A DNA stretch of 64,000 nucleotides from JBKPNJ01 sp963695705 (lineage in GTDB: Bacteria > Actinomycetota > Actinomycetes > Propionibacteriales > Nocardioidaceae). Shown here in pieces: positions 1 to 6,750 of the stretch. The notes beneath the pieces are model-generated. The model was not told where the DNA came from. It was given only the letters and a program-made list of their open reading frames with translations, and searched no databases. The stretch covers positions 186,001-250,000 of the forward strand of contig CAVOHB010000006.1 of the NCBI GenBank assembly GCA_963695705.1, in the 5' to 3' direction. How positions within the stretch are numbered: the stretch's first letter is position 1; each line of letters opens with the position of its first letter. The translations under genes were made by a program, and so were the position numbers.

Positions 1-410
1 GCCGCAAGCACCAGGCCGCCGGTCATCGACACGTTCTTGAAGAACATGGTGCGCTGCGTCGCCTTGGTTGACGGATCGTCGGCCTCCCAGAAGCGGTGGC
101 CGGCAACCGTCGTGGGGACCATCGAGGCGGCCAGCACCAGGGCAGACAACCGCGGTGATCTCCCCGTCGCGAGTGCCAGTCCGGCCACGACCTGAGCTGC
201 GCCGTTGAGTCGCACCAGGCTCTTGGGATCGGTGGGAATCGGCAGCTGCGGAGCCGTCCGTTGGACCAGTGGAACGAGCTTGTCGATGACGGGCTTGGAG
301 CGCCCCACCAGCGCTTCGGCGTTCCGGATGGCGTCGATCCCCCCGACGACGAACATCGAAGCGAGCATCGGGCGCGCGATCAGTCTGATGACGGTCATGA
401 CGATATTCAT
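1..410 (-). CDS. DoxX family membrane protein (3' end outside window)
   Basis: The reading frame starts at an ATG whose complement ends at base 410 and runs off the left edge, so about 136 residues are visible. The N-terminus reads MNIVMTVIRLIARPMLASMF and is followed by a hydrophobic FVVGGIDAIRN stretch typical of DoxX/SURF4-like proteins. A second membrane stretch (LNGAAQVVAGLALATGR) and the family-like segment AGHRFWEADDPSTKATQR followed by FFKNVSMTGGLVLAA match DoxX proteins. DoxX proteins are small four-helix membrane proteins; some act in redox or thiol homeostasis, but no specific role can be given here. It lies just upstream of aspS on the opposite side of that gene's stop, on the same strand. 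Confidence 0.85.
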   Translation of the reverse strand, partial: MNIVMTVIRLIARPMLASMFVVGGIDAIRNAEALVGRSKPVIDKLVPLVQRTAPQLPIPTDPKSLVRLNGAAQVVAGLALATGRSPRLSALVLAASMVPTTVAGHRFWEADDPSTKATQRTMFFKNVSMTGGLVLA

Positions 411-461
411 ACTCCGTGCCGGTGCGCCGCGCACACCGCCCAGCGGCCCGCGGCACCTGGT

Positions 462-1784
462 TCAGGGCGTAAGGCGGTGCAGATCGCGCGGGAACAGTGC
501 CGTCTCGCGGATGTTCTCGGCGCCCACCAGGCGCGCGACCCAGCGCTCCAGCCCGATCGCGAACCCACCGTGCGGCGGCATGCCATGCCGGAAGGTCTGC
601 AGGTACGTCTCGTACGGCTCGATCATCTCGCCGCTGGCGGCCAGCGCGTCGACGTAGTCGCGGTACCGGTGCAGGCGCTGGCCGCCTGTCGTGAGCTCGA
701 GGCCGCGGAAAAGCAGGTCGAAGGAGTTCGACCAGGTCGGGTCGGACGGCTGCGGGTGAGTGTAGAACGGCCGTTTGCGCATCGGGTACCCCTCGACGGC
801 GACGAAGTCACCTCCGTGCTCGCGCCGCGCCCAGTCACCCAGGGCCCGTTCGTGGGCGGGGGCGAGGTCGGGCTCGTCCTCGGGTGCGCCGACAAGAGCC
901 AGCGCGTCGGCGAAGTGGATCACCGGGAATGCCGATGGCACGTCCGGCAGCGTGATGTCCAACTGGCGAAGCGCATCGGGGGCGAACTCCCGGATGCCGT
1001 CCACCATGCCGGCGACGACGTCCCGCAGCAGAGCGATGACGTCACGATGGTCCTCGATGAACCCGAACTCGACGTCGAGTGACACGTACTCAGCCAGGTG
1101 CCGGACCGTGTCATGAGGCTCGGCACGGAACACCGGTCCGATCTCGTACACCCGCTCGAAGACGCCGACCAGGGTCTGCTTGTAGAACTGCGGGGACTGC
1201 GCGAGATACGCCGGCCGGCCGAAGTAGTCCACCTCGAAGACGTTGGCACCAGACTCGGTTGACGTGCCGACCAGTTTGGGACTCTGCACCTCGGTGAAAC
1301 CCAGTCGGTCCAGCGTGTCCCGGAAACCGCGCATGGTTGCGGCCGCCAGCTGCCAGCGGGCCCTGGGCAGCGGATGCCGGAGCGTCACCGCGGCGTTGTC
1401 CAGCAGGACAGCGAGGCCGGCGTTGAGCCGGGGACGCCAGAGCTCGACCGGAGGTGTCGCGGCCGGATCGCCCAGGGCGGTGATCCGCGGGTCCGTGATC
1501 TCGTACCCGCCCGGCGCCTGGGCGCTGGGCGTCACCTGGCCGACGACGTCGACGACCGACTCCTCGCCCAGGGCGGCCACCCGCTCGACCACGGCGGGGT
1601 GCTTGACGACCACCTGGACCAGGCCACTGCGGTCCCGGAGCACCAGGAAGGTGACCCCGGAGAGCCGCCTGCGCCGGTGGATCCAGCCGGCGACGCGGAC
1701 AGTCTGCTCGGCGTGGTGGGCGAGGTCGCCGGCCAGCACTCTGTCACTGGGGAGGGCTCTGGGGACGTGCATCGGGATCGGCAC
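462..1784 (-). CDS. aspS: aspartate--tRNA ligase, archaeal/eukaryal-type (AspS2)
   Basis: A 440-residue class II synthetase with an N-terminal OB-fold (about residues 20-125, VRVAGWIHRRRRLSGVTFLV) and a catalytic domain from about 135 on. Motif 2-like VYEIGPVFRAEPHDTVRHL and motif 3-like GGFAIGLERWVARL are clear. The length and the absence of the bacterial GAD insertion place it with the short archaeal/eukaryal-type enzyme rather than the roughly 590-residue bacterial AspRS. Enzymes of this type may be discriminating or may also charge tRNA-Asn for GatCAB; the sequence alone does not decide which. Two start codons are possible (MPIPMHV); the second Met lies four codons in. It is transcribed divergently from the SRAP gene. 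Confidence 0.9.
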   Translation of the reverse strand: MPIPMHVPRALPSDRVLAGDLAHHAEQTVRVAGWIHRRRRLSGVTFLVLRDRSGLVQVVVKHPAVVERVAALGEESVVDVVGQVTPSAQAPGGYEITDPRITALGDPAATPPVELWRPRLNAGLAVLLDNAAVTLRHPLPRARWQLAAATMRGFRDTLDRLGFTEVQSPKLVGTSTESGANVFEVDYFGRPAYLAQSPQFYKQTLVGVFERVYEIGPVFRAEPHDTVRHLAEYVSLDVEFGFIEDHRDVIALLRDVVAGMVDGIREFAPDALRQLDITLPDVPSAFPVIHFADALALVGAPEDEPDLAPAHERALGDWARREHGGDFVAVEGYPMRKRPFYTHPQPSDPTWSNSFDLLFRGLELTTGGQRLHRYRDYVDALAASGEMIEPYETYLQTFRHGMPPHGGFAIGLERWVARLVGAENIRETALFPRDLHRLTP

Positions 1785-1921
1785 GAGGCTACGTTGCCAC
1801 AGCCCGGGGTTGCGTCATGCGTCCTGAGGGTAGGGATCCTCGAACTGCGTGACGTAACGGATGCGAACACGTGCGGACGACGGCTTCAGGTCCCCGGCGC
1901 GGATGTGCAACGCTGGCGGGC

Positions 1922-2683
1922 ATGTGCGGCAGGTATGCAGCGAGCAGGAAGCCTGAGGATCTGGTCGAGGAGTTCGAGGTCGACCGCGTGATGGTCCGCG
2001 AGTCGCTGGAGCCGGACTTCAACGTGGCCCCCACCAAGAACGTCTACGCGGTGCTGGAGCGCGCCCCGCGCGAGGCCCCTGCCGACGATCCGCCGGAGCG
2101 ACGGCTGACGGTCGTGCGCTGGGGGCTCGTTCCCTCCTGGGCGAAGGACCCCTCGATCGGGAACCGGCTGATCAACGCGCGGATGGAGACTGTCGCCGAG
2201 AAGCCGTCCTTCCGGCGCGCGTTCGCCTCCCGGCGCTGCCTGCTCCCGGCCGACGGCTACTTCGAGTGGTACGCGACCAGCAACAAGACTGCCAAGGGCA
2301 AACCGGTCAAGCAGCCGTTCTTCATCCACCCGGCTGACAACGGTGTGCTGGCGATGGCCGGACTGTACGAGATCTGGCGCGACCGCAGCCGCGACGAGGA
2401 CGACGCGGAGGCGTTCCGCTGGACATGCACGGTGCTGACGACCACGGCGGAGGACGCGGTAGGCCAGATCCATGACCGGATGCCGCTGCTCGTCGAAAAG
2501 GAGCGCTACGACGCCTGGCTCGATCCCCGCACCGACGACAAGGACTCGTTGTTGCCGTTGCTGGTCCCGGCCGCGCCCGGGCGGTTGGAGGCGTTCCCGG
2601 TGTCGACGATGGTCAACAATGTCCGCAACAACGGTCCGGAGCTGGTGGAGCCGATGGCGGCTGAGCCCCAGCTTCCGCAGTGA
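1922..2683 (+). CDS. SRAP-domain protein (YedK/HMCES family)
   Basis: A 253-residue SRAP protein. The start is fixed at 1922 because the family needs Cys2 exposed after Met removal, and the frame here begins MCGRYAASRK. A longer frame opens 51 bases upstream but would bury this Cys. Other conserved elements are NRLINARMETVAEKPSFRRA, the DGYFEW segment with the active-site Glu, and QIHDRMPLLV with the conserved His. SRAP proteins covalently trap abasic sites in single-stranded DNA through Cys2 and protect them from cleavage. Its stop (TGA, 2681-2683) overlaps the ATG of the next gene, indicating translational coupling. Confidence 0.9.
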   Translation: MCGRYAASRKPEDLVEEFEVDRVMVRESLEPDFNVAPTKNVYAVLERAPREAPADDPPERRLTVVRWGLVPSWAKDPSIGNRLINARMETVAEKPSFRRAFASRRCLLPADGYFEWYATSNKTAKGKPVKQPFFIHPADNGVLAMAGLYEIWRDRSRDEDDAEAFRWTCTVLTTTAEDAVGQIHDRMPLLVEKERYDAWLDPRTDDKDSLLPLLVPAAPGRLEAFPVSTMVNNVRNNGPELVEPMAAEPQLPQ

Positions 2684-3319
2684 TGGCCACGGCGAGCCGA
2701 CGGCTGGTGCCCACGCCACAGGGTGACGCCGCTCTCATCGCGTACCGCGCACACCGTCCGATCGCGACGCTGGTGCTCGGGCACGGAGCAGGCGGTGGTA
2801 CCGGTGCCCCCGATCTGCGTGCGCTTGCCGCGAGCCTCCCGCGCCAGGACATCTCCGTCCTGCTGGTCGAGCAGCCCTGGGTGGTGGCCGGCAAGAAGGT
2901 GGCGTCCTCGCCGGCCCTGCTGGACGAGGCGTTCGTCCACGTGGTGGGCCGGCTGCGCCATCGCAGTCCGTTGGTGGTCGGAGGTCGAAGCGCCGGCGCC
3001 CGGGTTGCCACGCGTACGGCCCACCGCCTCGGCGCCGTCGGCTGCCTCGCGCTGGCGTTCCCCCTGCACCCGCCGGGACGCCCGGATCGATCCCGGCTGG
3101 ACGAGCTGATGGGCTCGGCGGTGCCGACCCTCGTCGTCCAGGGGGAGCGGGACACGTTCGGCCGGCCCGACGAGTTCCCCGAACAGTGTCGACATGGCCG
3201 TGATCCCGGGGGCGGATCACGGCTTCCAGGTGAGCTCCGGCGGTCCTCTTACCCGTTCGGAGGCTCTCGGCATCGTCGTCGAAGCCTGCCTGGAGTGGAT
3301 GACCCGCGACATCCCCTGA
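2683..3319 (+). pseudogene. alpha/beta hydrolase (TEX30/KANSL3-like), frameshifted
   Basis: Frame 1 from ATG 2683 encodes LVLGHGAGGGTGAPDLRALA, then the nucleophile elbow VVGGRSAGARVA and PTLVVQGERDTFGRPDEFPE, all as expected for the small TEX30/dienelactone-hydrolase-like family. At about 3187 the homology moves to the next frame (+1), which supplies VDMAVIPGADHGFQV with the catalytic His and ends at the stop 3317-3319. Left uncorrected, frame 1 continues as an unrelated tail to 3414. The span is 637 nt, one more than a multiple of three, so removing one base restores a 211-residue protein. The break may be a real mutation or a sequencing error. It is coupled to the SRAP gene by a TGATG overlap. 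Confidence 0.8.
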
Positions 3320-3384
3320 CCGCAGTCATACCTGATTCGGCGCTGCGGCACCGTCTCTGTTTCGTGAACTCGCGCCGGCCGGCG

Positions 3385-3410
3385 GGAAGAAGTGTCGTCG
3401 GCTCGGTGTT
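3385..3410 (+). promoter_or_regulatory. candidate SigR-type promoter upstream of sigR
   Basis: GGAAG at 3385-3389 and GTT at 3408-3410 are separated by 18 bases. The known SigR/SigH-type consensus is GGAAT, 18-19 bases, GTT, so there is one mismatch. Transcription from here would start near 3416 and include the upstream GTG start at 3454, as expected for the positive autoregulation known for sigR operons. Confidence 0.55.
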
Positions 3411-3582
3411 GTGACCTGATGTCGGAGACACGTGGAACCGGAGGAGGTTGGCTGTGCTCAGCACCGTCCAGTCCCTCGAAGGTTCGGTGGTCTCGGAGGC
3501 AGAGGGAGTGCTGCGTGGGTACGCCTCCGGCGGGCACGCGGACGCGGGGGCTGTCGGAGGCCGACAGGTAGACTCGACGGCG

Positions 3583-4200
3583 ATGACAACCACCCCCGCC
3601 ACGGAGACGCCCGAGGAGCGCACCGCCCGATTCGAGCGGGACGCGCTGCCTTTCATCGACCAGCTCTACTCGGCTGCGATGCGCATGACCCGCAACCCGC
3701 AAGACGCCGAGGATCTGGTCCAGGAGACCTTCGCCAAGGCATACACCGCCTTCCACCAGTTCCAGGAGGGCACCAACCTCAAGGCATGGCTCTACCGCAT
3801 CCTGACCAACAGCTTCATCAACACGTATCGGAAGAAGCAGCGCGAGCCCCAGCAGTCGATGACCGAGGAGGTCGAGGACTGGCAGCTCGCACGTGCCGAC
3901 TCCCACATGTCGAGCGGCCTGAAGTCAGCCGAGACCCAGGCGCTCGAGCACCTGCCCGACAGCGACGTCAAGGACGCGCTGCAGCGGCTTCCCTACGACT
4001 TCCGGCTGGCCGTCTATCTGGCGGACGTCGAGGGCTTCCCTTACAAAGAGATTGCCGAGATCATGGATACGCCGATCGGCACAGTGATGTCCCGGCTGCA
4101 TCGAGGCCGTCGCCAGCTGAGGGAGCTCCTGCAGGACTACGCACGCGATCGTGGGCTCGCCCGCGCCGGTGCCGAGTCCGGGGCGGGGGAGCAGTCGTGA
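3583..4200 (+). CDS. sigR: ECF RNA polymerase sigma factor SigR (thiol-oxidative stress)
   Basis: A 205-residue group IV sigma factor from ATG 3583. Region 2 reads MRMTRNPQDAEDLVQETFAK with WLYRILTNSFINTYRKKQ, and region 4 reads LPYDFRLAVYLADVEGFPYK followed by EIAEIMDTPIGTVMSRLHRG. These match the SigR/SigH group, which directs transcription of thioredoxin and other disulfide-stress genes. An in-frame extension of 43 codons is open upstream. It has a GTG at 3454 preceded at six bases by GGAGGAGG (3440-3447), so a longer isoform like the Streptomyces SigR' product is plausible. The anti-sigma gene overlaps the stop (GTGA). Both starts may be used, depending on the promoter. Confidence 0.92.
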   Translation: MTTTPATETPEERTARFERDALPFIDQLYSAAMRMTRNPQDAEDLVQETFAKAYTAFHQFQEGTNLKAWLYRILTNSFINTYRKKQREPQQSMTEEVEDWQLARADSHMSSGLKSAETQALEHLPDSDVKDALQRLPYDFRLAVYLADVEGFPYKEIAEIMDTPIGTVMSRLHRGRRQLRELLQDYARDRGLARAGAESGAGEQS

Positions 4201-4505
4201 CCGCGGGCGCCGACCCCGCCGAGAACGACTGTTCGGCGACGCTCAAGCGGTTGTTCCTGTTCATCGACAATGAGATGGACCAGGCGAGCAATTCCGAGAT
4301 CCAGGAACATCTCGATGACTGCGCGCCGTGTCTGGCCAAGTACGACCTCGAGCGCCTGGTCAAGATGTTGGTCGCGCGGTCATGCTGCGAGCGCGCCCCG
4401 TCCAGCCTCCGGGCCCGGGTGCTCCTCTCCATCCACCAGGTGCAGCTGACCGTGAACGCCCCGACGGCGGGAAGCTCACCCACCGCGGACCAGTCCGAGA
4501 GCTAG
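4197..4505 (+). CDS. rsrA: anti-sigma factor RsrA (zinc redox switch)
   Basis: 102 residues from GTG 4197, overlapping the sigR stop by GTGA. The ZAS-family motif His-x3-Cys-x2-Cys is present as HLDDCAPC near residues 38-45, with an upstream Cys at NDCSAT (about residue 11) and a CysCys pair at RSCCERA (about 62-63). In RsrA the zinc-bound thiols hold SigR inactive, and disulfide formation releases it. The C-terminal tail is short and polar. The neighbourhood and motif leave little doubt. It is followed by a strong hairpin that should end the operon. Confidence 0.93.
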   Translation: MTAGADPAENDCSATLKRLFLFIDNEMDQASNSEIQEHLDDCAPCLAKYDLERLVKMLVARSCCERAPSSLRARVLLSIHQVQLTVNAPTAGSSPTADQSES

Positions 4506-4575
4506 TCGACGGCTCGCCCCGGCGGTTGGCCCGAACTGTTTGGCCGAACTGTCTGGCCGTGCTGCCCGTAAAATC

Positions 4576-4602
4576 GGCCCCGCTCGAGTCTCGAGCGGGG
4601 CC
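4576..4602. terminator. bidirectional terminator between rsrA and bL37
   Basis: A 13-base arm (4576-4588) and its exact complement (4590-4602) form a GC-rich hairpin beginning GGCCCCGCTCGAG. On the minus strand it is followed by GATTTTAC, and on the plus strand by CTCGTTTG. It separates two convergent genes and could serve both. Confidence 0.75.
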
Positions 4603-4626
4603 CTCGTTTGCGGGTACTGCGATGGT

Positions 4627-4701
4627 TCAGGCGTTGGGGCGCTTGCCGTGGTTGGCCTTGTTCTTGCGCCGAGCGCGCCGCTTACGGCCGTTCTTGGACA
4701 T
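4627..4701 (-). CDS. 50S ribosomal protein bL37
   Basis: A 24-codon gene missed by most ORF cut-offs. The product is MSKNGRKRRARRKNKANHGK followed by RPNA, extremely basic, and it ends in the KANHGKRPNA signature of bL37, the small actinobacterial large-subunit protein first resolved in mycobacterial ribosome structures. AGGAGG lies six bases before the ATG on the minus strand. It faces rsrA across the shared hairpin, an arrangement seen in related genomes. The length and C-terminal motif fit the family exactly. Confidence 0.9.
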   Translation of the reverse strand: MSKNGRKRRARRKNKANHGKRPNA

Positions 4702-5223
4702 GCTGCCTCCTGGGCTTCGGGACTCTCTGCTGCGGCTGTCGACCGTCCGGGCGAGCTCTCAGCCGACGGGGGAATCGTCCCACGGACCGGCATAGTCACC
4801 TAATCTGCTCAGATCCCTCTAAAAAGCCAGCCGAAAAGTCGTCGGGTTTGGGCATAGACGCGGCATTCGTTGACAGTAATACTCATATTAGTAACCAAGC
4901 GAACACACAGCGTTACAACCGGCAGATTCGCAAACGTGAGTCGGCAAGAAAGGCGAACCTCATGCAGTGGATCTCTCAGATGCTTGACCATCTTACCCAG
5001 GTTGAGAGCCTGGAATGGCGTGAACCGGCGACTCCGGGATAGCGGCCCCCAGCTTCTCCTGGCGCGGCTGACCACCCGCCCGCCCAACCTGCCAACGAAC
5101 AATTACCCAAAAACTTTGCACCCAAGCATGCGATGATCGAAGGAGGAACCACATGAGGCGCGCCGTAGAGTGGGGATGAGTCCCCCGGGCGGTTCCACCG
5201 CCGGTTAGCAAGGAGGGGTGCGC
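4702..5223. other. long AT-richer intergenic region before the HD-GYP gene
   Basis: About 520 bases with noticeably lower GC than the surroundings, especially 4800-5000. It contains a perfect TTGACA at 4870-4875 followed by an imperfect inverted AT-rich stretch (TAATACTCATATTA). A 26-codon frame (4962-5042, beginning MQWISQMLDHL, preceded by AGAAAGG) is open, but I know no family for it. The 3' end holds a seven-base-spaced Shine-Dalgarno and a seven-residue-class leader frame described separately. No tRNA or known riboswitch was recognised. It must hold promoters for bL37 (minus) and the HD-domain operon (plus). Confidence 0.5.
5153..5179 (+). CDS. possible leader peptide (8 residues) before HD-GYP gene
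   Basis: ATG 5153 opens an eight-residue frame, MRRAVEWG, ending in TGA at 5177-5179. It is preceded at six bases by AGGAGG (5141-5146), a ribosome binding site as good as that of the gene downstream. The next Shine-Dalgarno (AAGGAGG, about 5210-5216) and the HD-GYP start follow after about 45 bases that include a GGCGG/CCGCC inverted pair. The layout suggests a translated upstream frame with a possible regulatory role, but chance is not excluded. Confidence 0.3.
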   Translation: MRRAVEWG

Positions 5224-6750
5224 ATGTCGCACAGCCGCCTCCTCCTTAAGATCTACATAGGTTTCCTGGTCGCCCTCTCGGGCGCCATTGTCGTCGCTGC
5301 CTCTGGCCACGTTGAAAAGTGGTCGGAGGTTCTTGCGTTGGCGGCCCTGGTATGGGTCGTGGGCTCCTGGAAGTCCCGGCTCGGTGAACGGGTTCTCACC
5401 TCTTTGAGCTCCGTCGTCTCGGTGACCGCGCTGTTCGTCGCCGGGGCGCCGGGGGCGATCATCGCCGCGAGCGCCAACTTCATCGTCCTGCGCCGCGCGT
5501 ACGGGCTGGACAAGCGGCTCTACAACGCGGCGCAGTCGGTGATCGCCGTCTCGGTCGCAGGCGCGATCTATACCGCCCTGCGTGGCGGCCCGGTCGAGTC
5601 CGTCGAGGGACTCTCCATCCTCGAGCTCGCCGGGGATGCGCTCGTGTCGAACGTCGGGTTCCTCGTCGTCAACATGGTTCTGCTCGCCTGCGTCTTCTGG
5701 CTCGACACCGGGGAGCAGCCGCTGGGCGTGATCCGCAAGCACGTCGTGCCAACCCTGGTCCGGCTGCTGGGCTTCGGCCTGCTCGGAGTCGTGATGGCCG
5801 TCCTCTGGCTCGGAGGCCTGCACTGGTTGGCGGCGATCCCGATGTTGCTGCCGTTCGTCGTCGCTCGATGGGCGCTCGGACAGTACGAGGTGGAGCGTCG
5901 CGCCCAGGCGGCCACGCTCTCGGCGCTGGCCAAGGTCGTCGAGAACAAGGACCTGTACACACGCGGCCACAGCGAGAGGGTGAGCAACGGCGTCACGAGC
6001 ATCGGCAAGGTGATGCGCTTCGACCAACGGCGGCTGACCATGCTCACCAACGCCGGGCTGCTACACGACGTCGGCAAGGTGGGCGTCCCCACCCAGGTGA
6101 TCAGGAAGTCGGGATCGCTGTCCGGTGAGGAGTTCGCCGCCATCCGTCTGCATCCCGCCCGTGGAGTCGACCTGGTCGGGCACATCGACTTCCTGCAGGA
6201 CGCCTACGACGGAATCCTGCACCATCACGAGCGGTTCGACGGCAGCGGATATCCCGCCGGTCTCAAGGGTCTCGACATTCCACAGTTCGCCCGGATCATC
6301 TCGGTCGCCGACGCCTACGACGCGATGACGACGTCGCGCTCCTATCGGGCCGCCCGGTCACACGAGGAAGCGCTCGCCGAGATCGTCCGCTCCAAGCGCA
6401 GCGACTTCGACCCCGAGATCGTCGATGCCTTCGTCAAGGCGCTGGAACGGTTCGGCTGGGAGATACCGGCGACCACCGAAGCGGTGACGCCGCCGAAGGA
6501 GCGGATCCTGCTCGACCACGACGACTTCGCCCGTCTCAAGGTCCTGCCCAGGCCGTCGCCCAGCGACGACGTGCCGAGGTCGTCGCCGAGCGACGACGTG
6601 CCGAGGTCGTCCGGTTCCGGGCAGCCCAGCGACGACGTGCCGAGGTCGTCCGGTTCCGGGCAGCCCAGCGACGACGTGCCGAGGTCGTCGCCGAGCGACG
6701 ACGTGCCGAGGCCGGCCGGTTCCGGGCAGCCCAGCGACGGGACCGTCTGA
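5224..6750 (+). CDS. membrane-anchored HD-GYP domain phosphodiesterase
   Basis: 508 residues from ATG 5224, chosen over GTG 5218 because AAGGAGG sits seven bases upstream of the ATG. The N-terminal 215 residues form about six hydrophobic helices. The HD-GYP domain follows: HSERV near residue 248, LLHDVGKVGVP near 280, and HHHERFDGSGYPAGL near 333, with VADAYDAMTTSRSYR after it. All metal ligands and the GYP triad look intact. HD-GYP proteins hydrolyse cyclic di-GMP. The last 70 residues are a low-complexity repeat of SDDVPRSS and SGSGQP units, probably a flexible cytoplasmic tail. The stop overlaps the next ATG (TGATG), so it is coupled to the second HD protein. Confidence 0.88.
   Translation: MSHSRLLLKIYIGFLVALSGAIVVAASGHVEKWSEVLALAALVWVVGSWKSRLGERVLTSLSSVVSVTALFVAGAPGAIIAASANFIVLRRAYGLDKRLYNAAQSVIAVSVAGAIYTALRGGPVESVEGLSILELAGDALVSNVGFLVVNMVLLACVFWLDTGEQPLGVIRKHVVPTLVRLLGFGLLGVVMAVLWLGGLHWLAAIPMLLPFVVARWALGQYEVERRAQAATLSALAKVVENKDLYTRGHSERVSNGVTSIGKVMRFDQRRLTMLTNAGLLHDVGKVGVPTQVIRKSGSLSGEEFAAIRLHPARGVDLVGHIDFLQDAYDGILHHHERFDGSGYPAGLKGLDIPQFARIISVADAYDAMTTSRSYRAARSHEEALAEIVRSKRSDFDPEIVDAFVKALERFGWEIPATTEAVTPPKERILLDHDDFARLKVLPRPSPSDDVPRSSPSDDVPRSSGSGQPSDDVPRSSGSGQPSDDVPRSSPSDDVPRPAGSGQPSDGTV
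6553..6740 (+). repeat. intragenic tandem repeats in HD-GYP tail
   Basis: Repeats built on AGCGACGACGTGCCGAGGTC, alternating with a CGGTTCCGGGCAGCCC segment. They keep frame and encode SDDVPR(SS/PA) with optional GSGQP. At least six copies of the core can be read. Units are multiples of three, so copy number can change without breaking the gene. Confidence 0.85.

Noticed and set aside
3448..3453. TTG 3448 as the sigR start
   Set aside because: The purine-rich ribosome site would abut the codon. GTG 3454 has the correct spacing, and ATG 3583 matches the length of the family.
4962..5042. 26-codon frame beginning MQWISQMLDHL
   Set aside because: Open and preceded by a purine-rich site, but no known homologue and the frame continues upstream without clear start pressure. 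Mentioned in the intergenic entry only.
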